From: Streptomyces sporangiiformans
GTDB lineage: Bacteria > Actinomycetota > Actinomycetes > Streptomycetales > Streptomycetaceae
Assembly (NCBI RefSeq): GCF_005768555.2
Contig: NZ_VCHX02000337.1
Span: 1-40,854, forward strand
Direction: 5' to 3'
Length of the DNA stretch: 40,854 bases
This document shows positions 8,435 to 16,119 of the stretch, piece by piece. Every line of letters begins with the position of its first letter. Position 1 is the first letter of the stretch. The notes beneath the pieces were generated by a model. It had not been told where the DNA came from. It saw nothing but the letters and a program-made list of their open reading frames with translations, and did not search any database. Made by a program: the position numbers and the translations under genes.

Positions 8435-9727
8435 TTACGCCGGTACGTGGACCGTCTCCACCCTGCTGGCCACGAGCCGTTCGCGCTCGCGACGGGCCGC
8501 CTGGCGGCGCAGGCGGAGGATCTGGCTGAGGCCGAGCGCCTGAAGCACGAACACCGCGGAGAACGCGACGACGTAGTCGTCCCCGGTGGCGTCCAGCAGC
8601 ACCCCGATCGCGAACAGCGTCGTCATCGAGGCGACGAAACCCCCCATGTTCGTGATTCCGGAGGCCGTGCCCTGACGCTCGGGCGGGTTCGCGGGGCGGG
8701 CGAAGTCGAAGCCGATCATCGAAGCGGGCCCACAGGCACCGAGCACCGCGCAGAGCACGATCAACAGCCACATCGGCGCGTGGTCGGCGGGATACGCGAG
8801 CGTGGCGCCCCAGACGACCGCCGTAGACAGCACCGTGCCGAGAGCCAGCGGAAGCCGCGCCGCGTGGTGCCGGGCGACGATCTGTCCGTACACCAGGCCG
8901 ACGGTCATGTTGGAGAGCACGACCAGGGTCAGCAGCTCGCCGGCCGTCGCCCGTGAGAGCCCCTGCGCCTCGACGAGGAACGGCAGGCCCCACAGCAGCA
9001 GGAACACCATCGCCGGGAACTGCGTGGTGAAGTGCACCCACAGCCCGAGCCGCGTCCCGGGCTCCCGCCAGGACGCGACGATCTGCCGGCGCACATACGC
9101 GGCGCCCTGGTGCGGGAACGGCTCCGGCTCGTGTCCCTCGGGGTGGTCCTTCAGGAACAGCAGCATCAGGACGAGGACGACGACACCCGCGAGCGCGCTG
9201 CCCGCGAAGGCCGCTGTCCAGCCGACGCCGTGCAGCAGCCGGGCCAGGACGAGCGTCGAGACGAGGTTGCCCGCCATGCCCACCAGGCCCGCGAACTGCG
9301 CGACCATCGGCCCGCGCCGGGCCGGGAACCAGCGCGTGCCCAACCGCAGCACGCTGATGAAGGTCATCGCGTCACCGCACCCGAGCAGCGCGCGCGACGC
9401 CAGCGCCATCCCGTACGAGGGAGAGAACGCGAAGCCCAACTGCCCCGCCGTGAACAGGAGCACGCCGATCGTCAGCACCTTCTTGGTGCCCAGCCGGTCG
9501 ACCATCAGGCCTACGGGTATCTGCATGCCCGCGTAGACGAGGAGCTGGAGGATCGAGAAGGTCGAGAGGGCCGAGGCACCCACGTGGAAGCGGTCGGCGG
9601 CGTCGAGTCCGGCCACCCCCAGCGACGTACGGAAGATGACGGCCACGAAGTAGACGGCGACGCCGACGGACCAGACGACGACGGCCCGGCGGCCGCCCGG
9701 CGGATCGCCCGGGAGGGACGCGGTCAT
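8435..9727 (-). CDS. MFS transporter
   Basis: A 430-residue major facilitator with about 12 hydrophobic helices. The inter-helix loop motif after TM2 reads DRLGTKK, the classic MFS motif A. A basic loop after TM6 (EGHEPEPFPHQGAAYVRRQ) separates the two halves. The substrate is not evident; organisation resembles anion or organic-acid transporters controlled by GntR regulators. Its ATG at 9727 overlaps the stop of the upstream GntR gene in an ATGA, so the two are translationally coupled and the regulator is likely a local sensor for the transported compound. Confidence 0.9.
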   Translation of the reverse strand: MTASLPGDPPGGRRAVVVWSVGVAVYFVAVIFRTSLGVAGLDAADRFHVGASALSTFSILQLLVYAGMQIPVGLMVDRLGTKKVLTIGVLLFTAGQLGFAFSPSYGMALASRALLGCGDAMTFISVLRLGTRWFPARRGPMVAQFAGLVGMAGNLVSTLVLARLLHGVGWTAAFAGSALAGVVVLVLMLLFLKDHPEGHEPEPFPHQGAAYVRRQIVASWREPGTRLGLWVHFTTQFPAMVFLLLWGLPFLVEAQGLSRATAGELLTLVVLSNMTVGLVYGQIVARHHAARLPLALGTVLSTAVVWGATLAYPADHAPMWLLIVLCAVLGACGPASMIGFDFARPANPPERQGTASGITNMGGFVASMTTLFAIGVLLDATGDDYVVAFSAVFVLQALGLSQILRLRRQAARRERERLVASRVETVHVPA

Positions 9728-10443
9728 CGAACGTCACCCCGCGCCAGGGCGGAGAACCAGCTGACATGCCCGTGGACCAGCGCGACGGCCGCCTCCGCGT
9801 CTCCGGAGCGCAGCGCCTCGAGGATCTCCCGGTGCTCGGTGAGCGTCTTGGTGATCCGGTCGGGGTGGGCGTGCATCACGGCGACACCCATCCGCAGCTG
9901 GCGGTCGCGGAGCTGGTCGTAGAGGCGGGAGAGGATCTCGTTGCCGCCGCTGCGCACGATCTCGGCGTGGAAGCAGCGGTCGGTGACGGCGGCCCCCGCC
10001 AGATCTCCGGCCGTGGCCTGCTCCTTCTGCTTCTCCAGGAGCTCCGTGAGGCGCGCGATGAGCCGCGGGGAGGCCGGCACCGCCTTGCGGATCGCGTGCT
10101 CCTCGACGAGCTGCCGGGTCTCCACGACGTCCGCGATCTCCTGCGCGGAGACGGGCAGGACGAGCGCGCCCTTCTTCGGGTAGAGCTTGATCAGCCCCTC
10201 GACCTCGAGCTTCAGCAGCGCCTCGCGTACGGGGGTGCGCGAGACCCCGACCGCCTCGGCCAGCTCGCCCTCGGTGAGCAGCGTCCCGCCCTCGTAACGG
10301 CGCTCCAGAACTCCCTGCTTGACGTGGGCGTAGACGCGCTCGGCAGCGGGGGGTTGTTTGACGGGTTCGGGTGCGAGTGCGGGAGTTGCGGGCGGAACTG
10401 AGGCCGAGGTCGGGGTCGGGGACGCAGAGGGAGCGGAAGCCAT
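9724..10443 (-). CDS. GntR/FCD family transcriptional regulator
   Basis: A 239-residue regulator. A Pro/Ala-rich N-terminal stretch (residues 1-32) is followed by a winged helix-turn-helix (about 35-97, with GVSRTPVREALLKLEVEGLI, the GntR signature). An FCD ligand-binding helical domain follows (about 105-225), with candidate metal ligands in RCFHAEIVRSGG and TEHREILEAL. FCD regulators usually sense carboxylic acids. The ATG at 10443 is preferred over a GTG at 10449 because AAGGTG lies 5 bases before it. It forms an operon with the MFS gene. Dyads in the 10450-10640 spacer may be its operator. Confidence 0.92.
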   Translation of the reverse strand: MASAPSASPTPTSASVPPATPALAPEPVKQPPAAERVYAHVKQGVLERRYEGGTLLTEGELAEAVGVSRTPVREALLKLEVEGLIKLYPKKGALVLPVSAQEIADVVETRQLVEEHAIRKAVPASPRLIARLTELLEKQKEQATAGDLAGAAVTDRCFHAEIVRSGGNEILSRLYDQLRDRQLRMGVAVMHAHPDRITKTLTEHREILEALRSGDAEAAVALVHGHVSWFSALARGDVR

Positions 10444-10501
10444 GCACACACCTTAGATACAACACGTACGCATGAGCACGGACCATCCAGGATGCGGACG
10501 C

Positions 10502-10525
10502 GTGACACCAGAGGTGTGACACCAG
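10502..10525. promoter_or_regulatory. Repeat/dyad in the gntR-carboxypeptidase spacer
   Basis: GTGACACCAG occurs twice, at 10502-10511 and 10516-10525 (14-bp period). Between them, ACACC-AGA-GGTGT (10505-10517) is a perfect inverted repeat. It lies about 60-80 bp upstream of the gntR start and 115-140 bp upstream of the carboxypeptidase TTG. It is a candidate site for the GntR protein, unproven. Confidence 0.4.
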
Positions 10526-10640
10526 GGGCACCCCGCCGCGCAACAGCACACCCCTTTGTGCTATCCACGTGTCTCATGAGTTGGCCGCTCTCTCAAGTGG
10601 CCACCCCCCAGGGGCATTTAACGTAATCGGGGTACTCGAC

Positions 10641-11540
10641 TTGATAACCGGCATTAAGCGCATCCGGGTTCGCAGAGCTGCCGCAGTGGTCATCACCACC
10701 GGAGCCGTGCTCGCGACCGGGGCCCTCACCGCTGCGCCCGCGCAGGCGCTCACGAAGCCCACGATCGCCGCCAAGGGCGGCTACGTGATGAACAACGGCA
10801 CCGCCAAGACCCTCTACACCAAGGCCGCGGACACGCGGCGCTCCACCGGTTCGACCACCAAGATCATGACCGCGAAGGTCGTGCTGTCCCAGCCGAACGT
10901 CAACCTGGACGCCAAGGTCACCATCCAGAAGGCGTACAGCGACTACATCGTCGACAACAACTGGGCCTCGAACGCCAAGTTGATCGTCGGCGACAAGGTC
11001 ACCGTCCGCCAGCTGCTGTACGGCCTGATGCTGCCGTCCGGCTGCGACGCCGCGTACGCGCTCGCCGACAAGTTCGGCTCCGGCTCGACGCGGGCGGCGC
11101 GCGTGAAGTCGTTCATCGGCAAGATGAACAAGCAGGCCAAGGACCTCGGTCTGACGAACACCCACTTCGACTCGTTCGACGGCATCGGCAAGGGCGCCAA
11201 CTACTCGACGCCGCGCGACCTGACGAAGATCGCCAGCAGCGCGATGAAGAACTCGACGTTCCGCACGATCGTCAAGACGAAGAAGTACACGGCGAAGACC
11301 ACCACGAAGTCCGGCGGCACCCGGACGATGGCGCCGTGGGAGAACACGAACTCGCTGCTCGGCACCTACAGCGGCGCCATCGGCGTGAAGACCGGCTCCG
11401 GTCCGGAGGCCAAGTACTGCCTGGTCTTCGCCGCGACCCGCAACGGCAAGACCGTGATCGGTACGGTCCTGGCGTCCACGTCCGCGACCCAGCGCACGAC
11501 GGACGCGAAGAAACTGATGGACTACGGCTTCAAGAAGTAG
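10641..11540 (+). CDS. D-alanyl-D-alanine carboxypeptidase (S11 family)
   Basis: A secreted or membrane-associated penicillin-binding protein of family S11 that trims the terminal D-Ala of peptidoglycan stem peptides. The frame is open from 10569, but the TTG at 10641 gives a clean signal peptide (MITGIKRIRVRR, a hydrophobic core, then AAPAQA as cleavage site). There is GGGG about a dozen bases upstream, so I chose it, giving 299 residues. Active-site motifs: SxxK is S71-T-T-K74. The second motif reads S133-G-C135 instead of the usual SxN. KTG is K250-T-G. A strong terminator follows. The short length lacks the C-terminal beta domain and amphipathic anchor of E. coli PBP5. Confidence 0.9.
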   Translation: MITGIKRIRVRRAAAVVITTGAVLATGALTAAPAQALTKPTIAAKGGYVMNNGTAKTLYTKAADTRRSTGSTTKIMTAKVVLSQPNVNLDAKVTIQKAYSDYIVDNNWASNAKLIVGDKVTVRQLLYGLMLPSGCDAAYALADKFGSGSTRAARVKSFIGKMNKQAKDLGLTNTHFDSFDGIGKGANYSTPRDLTKIASSAMKNSTFRTIVKTKKYTAKTTTKSGGTRTMAPWENTNSLLGTYSGAIGVKTGSGPEAKYCLVFAATRNGKTVIGTVLASTSATQRTTDAKKLMDYGFKK

Positions 11541-11550
11541 GCGTATGTCC

Positions 11551-11591
11551 AAGGGAGTTGGACGGGACCGCCATCCCCGTCCAACTCCCTT
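11551..11591. terminator. Strong 16-bp terminator after carboxypeptidase
   Basis: A perfect 16-bp stem (11551-11566 with 11576-11591) surrounds a 9-base loop and is followed by TTCGTT. It lies 10 bp beyond the carboxypeptidase stop and also faces the 3' end of the convergent XRE gene. Confidence 0.92.
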
Positions 11592-11612
11592 TTCGTTGCT
11601 CCTGTTTCCCCG

Positions 11613-12107
11613 TCAGCTCTCAGCCCTCCCCTGATCCTCGAGCCCCGCCCCGGACAGCAGAAGCAGGTCCAGGAGCCGCTCCAGGTCCCGCTCACCGACG
11701 TCCCGACCGGTCACCGCACCCAGGGCGAGCAGCGCGTCCTGCAGACGCTCCGCCACGAGCGACACATGCGCCCGACGATCGTGGGCCAGCCGCCGAGCCA
11801 CCGCGCGCACGCGCGGTGAGGCCATGAGCCCGCGCACCGCGTCCGGCACTTCGGGCTCCGCCGCGCCCTCGCCCGCACCCTCGTCCTCGCCGCGCAGGCC
11901 GATCTCCAGCCGAAAGCCGAGCGCGGCCGCCAGCTGTTGCAGCGCGGCCACTGTCGGATTGCCCCGGCCGTTCTCCAGGTTCGCGATGTAGGGCACCGAC
12001 AAGCCGGCGTCCACGGCCACGGACGCGATCGTCCGCCCGGCTTCCTGCCGTCGGGTTCGCAGCGTCCGCCCGAGTTCAGCCTTGTCCAACCCGACCACCC
12101 CACCCAC
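11613..12107 (-). CDS. XRE family HTH regulator
   Basis: A 164-residue protein with a Cro/C1-type helix-turn-helix at about residues 10-68 (LGRTLRTRRQEAGRTIASVAVDAGLSVPYIANLENG.. split by helix boundaries). An acidic linker and a helical C-terminal half of unknown fold (about 85-164) follow. It is divergent from the MFS gene at 12163 with only 55 bp between them, so control of that efflux gene is the likely role. The GTG at 12107 lacks a strong ribosome site; a second GTG at 12098 is an alternative. Ligand unknown. Confidence 0.85.
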   Translation of the reverse strand: MGGVVGLDKAELGRTLRTRRQEAGRTIASVAVDAGLSVPYIANLENGRGNPTVAALQQLAAALGFRLEIGLRGEDEGAGEGAAEPEVPDAVRGLMASPRVRAVARRLAHDRRAHVSLVAERLQDALLALGAVTGRDVGERDLERLLDLLLLSGAGLEDQGRAES

Positions 12108-12145
12108 CGTCTGAACTATCTCAGTAGAACACTCTTGCCGTTCGT

Positions 12146-12160
12146 TATTCTACAGGAATA
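12146..12160. promoter_or_regulatory. TATTC-N5-GAATA dyad between XRE and MFS genes
   Basis: A perfect inverted repeat TATTC TACAG GAATA in a 55-bp divergent spacer, AT-rich compared with the genome. TTGCCG at 12135-12140 and TACATT at 12159-12164 have 18-bp spacing and could be -35/-10 elements for the MFS gene. If so, the dyad would sit in the promoter spacer, a usual repressor position. Confidence 0.4.
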
Positions 12161-12162
12161 CA

Positions 12163-13443
12163 TTGCTCGGCATGACCGCGTCCGCCTCCACGCCCGCCTC
12201 CACGCCCGCTTCCACACCCACCTCCAAGCCCGCACTGAGAAACAGCAGCTTCCGCCTCCTGTGGACCAGCAGCACCATCTCCGGGCTCGGCTCCTGGCTG
12301 CTCGTGGTCGCCCTGCCCTTCCATGTCTTCCAGCTCACCGGTTCACCGGCCGCGACAGGACTCACCCTGGCCCTTGAGGCACTGCCCGCACTGCTGCTCG
12401 GCCCCTGGATCGGCGCTCTGCTCGACCGCTGGGACCTGACCCGCGCCATGTGGCTGGCCGACCTCGCGAGCGCGGCCGCCGTGGCCCTGATCCTGCTGGC
12501 CGACAGTGCGGCAGACGTCTGGCTGATCTATGTGGCCGCACTCGGCGAGAACCTGGCCACCACGGTCTTCCGGCCCGCCGCCCGTGCGCTGACGCCGGCC
12601 GTCCTCGGCACCGGGCCCGAGCTCGTCGCGGCGAACTCCCTCAACGCACTCACCGGCAGCGTGCTCCGCCTGGCCGTGCCTCCGCTCGGCGCCTTGCTCC
12701 TGGCGGGTCCCGGCATCACCTCGGTTCTGCTCGTCGACATCGGAAGCTATCTGTTGTCGGCCCTCCTGATCACCAGGGTGGGACATCGCCGCCACGCCAC
12801 CGCGGCCAAAGCGAAAGTGCCCGAGAGCGAACGGGGCACCCTGGCCGGGGTGCGCGCCGACCTTCGCACCGGCCTCAGGCACGTCATCCGGGCCCCTGCC
12901 CTGCGCGGCCCGCTGGCCGCAAACGGAGTGTTCCTGACCGCGAACGCGGCCCTTACCGTGCTCCTCGTCCCGTTCGTCACCGGACATCTCAATGCACCCG
13001 GATACGCCGTCGGCTACCTGATCTCGGGGCTGGGCGCCGGTTTCATCGCGGGCTCAGTGATCAGCCGCCGGATCCTCACCAGGTTCCGCACCCGGCACAT
13101 CCTCGGTGCGACTCAACTGGCCAACGGCGCGGCGTACTTCGCCCTGTTCAACGCGCCGAACCTGCCGCTCGCCATCGCGGCCGCGGCCCTGCTCGGCCTA
13201 CCAGGCAGCATCCTGCTCATCGCGGTGGAAACCCACGTCCAACGCACCGCCCCACCCGCCATGCTCGGCCGCGTCAGCGCCCTGTTCTTCGCCGTGGACT
13301 CCCTCGCCGCCGTCGTCGGCGCACTCTGCGCACCGGCATTGGTCGCGATCCTCGGCCTCACCCCCGCACTCAACGCCATCAGCGCACTCGCGCTCCTCGC
13401 GGTACCCGTCTCGATCTCGAAGAGGACTGTCCGCCGCCCCTGA
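12163..13443 (+). CDS. MFS efflux transporter (MFS_3/EntS-Mef-like)
   Basis: A 426-residue major facilitator with about 12 helices. The beginning SSFRLLWTSSTISGLGSWLL and the loop LLDRWDLTRAMWLADL are typical of the MFS_3 branch that includes macrolide exporters (Mef) and enterobactin exporter EntS, so drug or metabolite efflux is the likely role. The TTG at 12163 has AGGA 5 bases upstream. An ATG at 12172 in the same frame could instead begin a leaderless message. The repetitive Ala/Ser/Thr/Pro N-terminus (ASTPASTPASTPTS) is unusual. Probably controlled by the adjacent XRE regulator. Confidence 0.88.
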   Translation: MLGMTASASTPASTPASTPTSKPALRNSSFRLLWTSSTISGLGSWLLVVALPFHVFQLTGSPAATGLTLALEALPALLLGPWIGALLDRWDLTRAMWLADLASAAAVALILLADSAADVWLIYVAALGENLATTVFRPAARALTPAVLGTGPELVAANSLNALTGSVLRLAVPPLGALLLAGPGITSVLLVDIGSYLLSALLITRVGHRRHATAAKAKVPESERGTLAGVRADLRTGLRHVIRAPALRGPLAANGVFLTANAALTVLLVPFVTGHLNAPGYAVGYLISGLGAGFIAGSVISRRILTRFRTRHILGATQLANGAAYFALFNAPNLPLAIAAAALLGLPGSILLIAVETHVQRTAPPAMLGRVSALFFAVDSLAAVVGALCAPALVAILGLTPALNAISALALLAVPVSISKRTVRRP

Positions 13444-13567
13444 CATACACACACCGATGCCCGCACACAGGCGAATCAGCGTTCTTCGCTCGCAATCGTG
13501 AACATCGTTGCCCTGGCTGGCATATGCGGACTTCTCCGCTTTACGTTCCGCAGCGGAGGTGGTTCAG

Positions 13568-14566
13568 ATGATCGAACCCAGTAAGCAGCCCGACGCGGCT
13601 GAGCAGCGCAATGCGATCGACGTCGGTGACTTCGTCTACGCGGCCACGGGAGCCCGGGTCCGCAGGCTGACCATGCCGGACGGGACCCACTGGTTCCCGG
13701 CGGTGGATGTGTGCAAGCACTTGGGGTACACCACCCCTCGAAAGGCGCTCCTCGACCATGTTCCAGAGGAGCATCGAGACTTTCTCGAGACAGTGACTGG
13801 AAGTCACTGTCTCAGCATTCCTGCTGGTAGAGAGTGGCGCCGAGATCTGAATCTCATCGATCTCCAGGGCCTGATCCTTCTCGTCAACGGCTGCACGAAG
13901 CCCGCCTGCGCGCCCTTCAAGCAGTGGGTCGCCGAGGTGATCGAGACCGTCCAGCGAGAGGGCTCCTACACGCTTGAGGAAGCCGAAGTGCAACCCGCGG
14001 ACCCGGCCGCCCCCATCGCGTACGCCATGCCCGAGCAGGTCGCCGAAGCCATCGTCCGGCTCGAGGAGCGCAACCTTCAGGCGGATGAGCAACTCGCCGT
14101 CGCTCAGCATGAGTCGCTCGCTCTGCAACGGGAGACGGTGGAGACCCAGCGGGAGATGCTGACGATGCAACGGGAGATGCTGGCGATGCAGCGTGAGACG
14201 CTCACCGCCCAGCAAGCCATCGCCCAGGCCATGGAACGCATCGCGAACCGGCTCGACGTCCTGGCCCTCGACCGTGCGACGCCCACCGCCGCCTTGTCCG
14301 CGCATCCGACCACGGAGTCCGTACTGGCCGACTGGCGGCAGCGGTTGTCCGTGACGGCGGACGTCTGGGCGGTGGCGGTGGTGATCGCCCCGGTCCTGGT
14401 CGAGGAGGGCGAGCTGCGCCAGCCGCTCGAGTCGATCGCGGCCCGTACCGGACTCTCGGTGCACCGGGTGAACGAATGCCTGCGCCTGCTGCGCAAGCAC
14501 GCCTGCATCCACTCCAAGGGCGGAGCGGAGGACGGAGCACCGGTGTACGTGCTCAACCGGTCCTGA
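13568..14566 (+). CDS. Bro-N family phage-type antirepressor protein
   Basis: A 332-residue protein. A Bro-N (baculovirus repeated ORF/phage antirepressor) domain spans about residues 20-125 (HWFPAVDVCKHLGYTTPRKALLDHV, then LNLIDLQGLILLVNGCTKPACAPFKQWV). A coiled-coil region follows with four 7-residue repeats at residues 187-214 (QRETVET, QREMLTM, QREMLAM, QRETLTA). The C-terminal end is a helix-turn-helix-like segment (SIAARTGLSVHRVNECLRLL). The ATG at 13568 has GGAGG 8 bases upstream. The Bro-N part has noticeably lower G/C at third positions than its neighbours, suggesting transfer. It also contains a perfect inverted repeat at 13787-13813. No other phage gene is nearby. DNA binding is expected; the target is unknown. 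Confidence 0.88.
   Translation: MIEPSKQPDAAEQRNAIDVGDFVYAATGARVRRLTMPDGTHWFPAVDVCKHLGYTTPRKALLDHVPEEHRDFLETVTGSHCLSIPAGREWRRDLNLIDLQGLILLVNGCTKPACAPFKQWVAEVIETVQREGSYTLEEAEVQPADPAAPIAYAMPEQVAEAIVRLEERNLQADEQLAVAQHESLALQRETVETQREMLTMQREMLAMQRETLTAQQAIAQAMERIANRLDVLALDRATPTAALSAHPTTESVLADWRQRLSVTADVWAVAVVIAPVLVEEGELRQPLESIAARTGLSVHRVNECLRLLRKHACIHSKGGAEDGAPVYVLNRS
13787..13813. repeat. Perfect 12-bp inverted repeat inside the Bro-N gene
   Basis: GAGACAGTGACT (13787-13798) and AGTCACTGTCTC (13802-13813) are perfectly complementary around GGA. The repeat lies within codons for the Bro-N domain. It could be a DNA operator, an RNA hairpin in the message, or a recombination target. Arms of this length are very unlikely by chance in a window this size. 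Confidence 0.75.
14126..14209 (+). repeat. Four 21-bp coding repeats (heptad coiled coil)
   Basis: Four in-frame 21-bp units encode QRE(M/T)-type heptads at residues 187-214 of the Bro-N protein. The units are diverged copies of one sequence, indicating internal duplication, and predict an extended coiled coil linking the Bro-N and C-terminal domains. Confidence 0.8.
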
Positions 14567-14614
14567 CCGATACCGACACCGACACCGCGACAGCGGGAAC
14601 CGGCAACAGCAACA

Positions 14615-14651
14615 AAGGGGGCGCCGCATCCCAAGCTTGCGGCGCCCCCTT
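14615..14651. terminator. Bidirectional terminator between bro and bkdC
   Basis: A 13-bp perfect stem (14615-14627 with 14639-14651) has an 11-base loop. It starts AAGGGGG and ends CCCCCTT, so it can serve both the plus-strand bro gene and the minus-strand bkd operon. Confidence 0.85.
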
Positions 14652-14678
14652 CGCGTTGAATCTATCCGGCCGACGGCC

Positions 14679-16100
14679 TCACGCCCAAGTAATCAGCCGT
14701 TTCGGCTGTTCCAGGATCGCCGCCACATCCGCCAGCACCTTGGATCCCAACTCGCCGTCCACCAGGCGGTGGTCGAAGCTCAGCGCCAGTGTGGTGACCT
14801 GACGGGGCTTGACCTTGCCCTTGTGGACCCAGGGCTGGAGCTTGATGGCGCCGACGGCGAGGATCGCGGACTCGCCGGGGTTGAGGATGGGCGTACCGGT
14901 GTCGACGCCGAAGACGCCGACGTTGGTGATGGTGACCGTGCCGCCCTGCATCGCCGCCGGGGACGTCTTGCCCTCGCGGGCCGTGGCCACCAGCTCGCCG
15001 AGAGCCGCCGCCAGTTCGGGCAGGGTCTTGGTGTGGGCGTCCTTGATGTTCGGGACGATCAGGCCGCGCGGGGTGGCCGCGGCGATGCCCAGGTTCACGT
15101 AGTGCTTGACCACGATCTCCTGGTTCGCCTCGTCCCAGGACGCGTTCACCTCAGGGTTCCGCTTGATGGCCACCAGCAGCGCCTTGGCGATCAGCAGGAG
15201 CGGGTTGACCCGGAGGCCGGCGAGGTCCTTGTCCTGCTTGAGCTCCTCGACCAGCTTCATGGTGCGCGTCACGTCGAGCGTGATGAACTCGGTGACATGC
15301 GGCGCCGTGAACGCCGAACCGACCATCGCCGCCGCCGTCGCCTTGCGGACGCCCTTGACGGGGATACGGGTCTCCCGGTCGCCCCCGTACGACACCACAG
15401 GCGCCGGGGCCGGGACGGCAGCGGGAGCTGCCACGGGCTCGGGCTCGGGCGTCGGGGGAGCCACCGCCGCGTGCACGTCCTCGCGCGTGATGATCCCGTC
15501 CGGCCCGGACGGCGTGACCGTCGCCAGGTCCACGCCGAGGTCCTTGGCGAGTTTGCGCACCGGTGGCTTCGCCAGTGGGCGGGCCGGCGGGGGCGTGTGC
15601 CCGTTCAGCTCGCCCTGGACCGCGGCCGTCGCCTCGGCCTGCGGGGCCGGAACTCCCTTACGGGCACGCCGCTTCGTCGACGCCTCGGCGACGCCGTACC
15701 CGACGAGGACCGGCTTGCGGCCCTCGGGCTTGGGCGGCTCCTCCGGCGAAACCGGGGCCTGGGGCTGGGTCTGGGCTTCGGCAGGCGTCCCGGGCTCCGC
15801 GGCCGGAGCGGTCTCAGCGCCCCCACCGCCCCCGTCGGCGCCTCCCGACAGATCCACCGTGATGATCGCCGTGCCCACGTCGACCGTCGTCCCCTCGGGG
15901 AAGCGGAGCTCGCGCACCACCCCGTCGTACGGGATCGGCAGTTCGACGGCCGCCTTGGCGGTCTCCACCTCGCAGACCACCTGACCGTCGGTGACCGGGT
16001 CACCGGGCTGGACGTACCACTTGAGGATCTCCGCCTCGGTCAGCCCCTCGCCCACGTCGGGCATCTTGAACTCGCGAAGGCCGGAGGCAGTCTCAGTCAT
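14679..16100 (-). CDS. bkdC: Branched-chain 2-oxoacid dehydrogenase E2 (dihydrolipoyl acyltransferase)
   Basis: The E2 core of a BKDH complex (473 residues). It accepts the branched acyl group from E1 on its lipoyl arm and transfers it to CoA, giving isobutyryl-, isovaleryl- or 2-methylbutyryl-CoA. Domains: lipoyl domain at 9-85 with lipoylated K49 (VETAKAA); a Pro/Ala-rich linker; peripheral subunit-binding domain at about 185-222 (VRKLAKDLGVDLATVTPSG); and catalytic domain from about 245, with H444 and D448 in DHRLVDG. The ATG at 16100 is preferred over an upstream open frame because the lipoyl domain begins here and GAGGAG lies upstream. It is 19 bp after E1-beta in the operon. No E3 gene is nearby. 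Confidence 0.93.
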   Translation of the reverse strand: MTETASGLREFKMPDVGEGLTEAEILKWYVQPGDPVTDGQVVCEVETAKAAVELPIPYDGVVRELRFPEGTTVDVGTAIITVDLSGGADGGGGGAETAPAAEPGTPAEAQTQPQAPVSPEEPPKPEGRKPVLVGYGVAEASTKRRARKGVPAPQAEATAAVQGELNGHTPPPARPLAKPPVRKLAKDLGVDLATVTPSGPDGIITREDVHAAVAPPTPEPEPVAAPAAVPAPAPVVSYGGDRETRIPVKGVRKATAAAMVGSAFTAPHVTEFITLDVTRTMKLVEELKQDKDLAGLRVNPLLLIAKALLVAIKRNPEVNASWDEANQEIVVKHYVNLGIAAATPRGLIVPNIKDAHTKTLPELAAALGELVATAREGKTSPAAMQGGTVTITNVGVFGVDTGTPILNPGESAILAVGAIKLQPWVHKGKVKPRQVTTLALSFDHRLVDGELGSKVLADVAAILEQPKRLITWA

Positions 16101-16119
16101 AGTCGTCACGACCCTCTCC

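Noticed and set aside
13568..14566. Bro-N gene as evidence of a prophage
   Set aside because: No integrase, terminase, capsid or lysis genes, and no att-like direct repeats were seen; single Bro-N genes are common in Streptomyces chromosomes.
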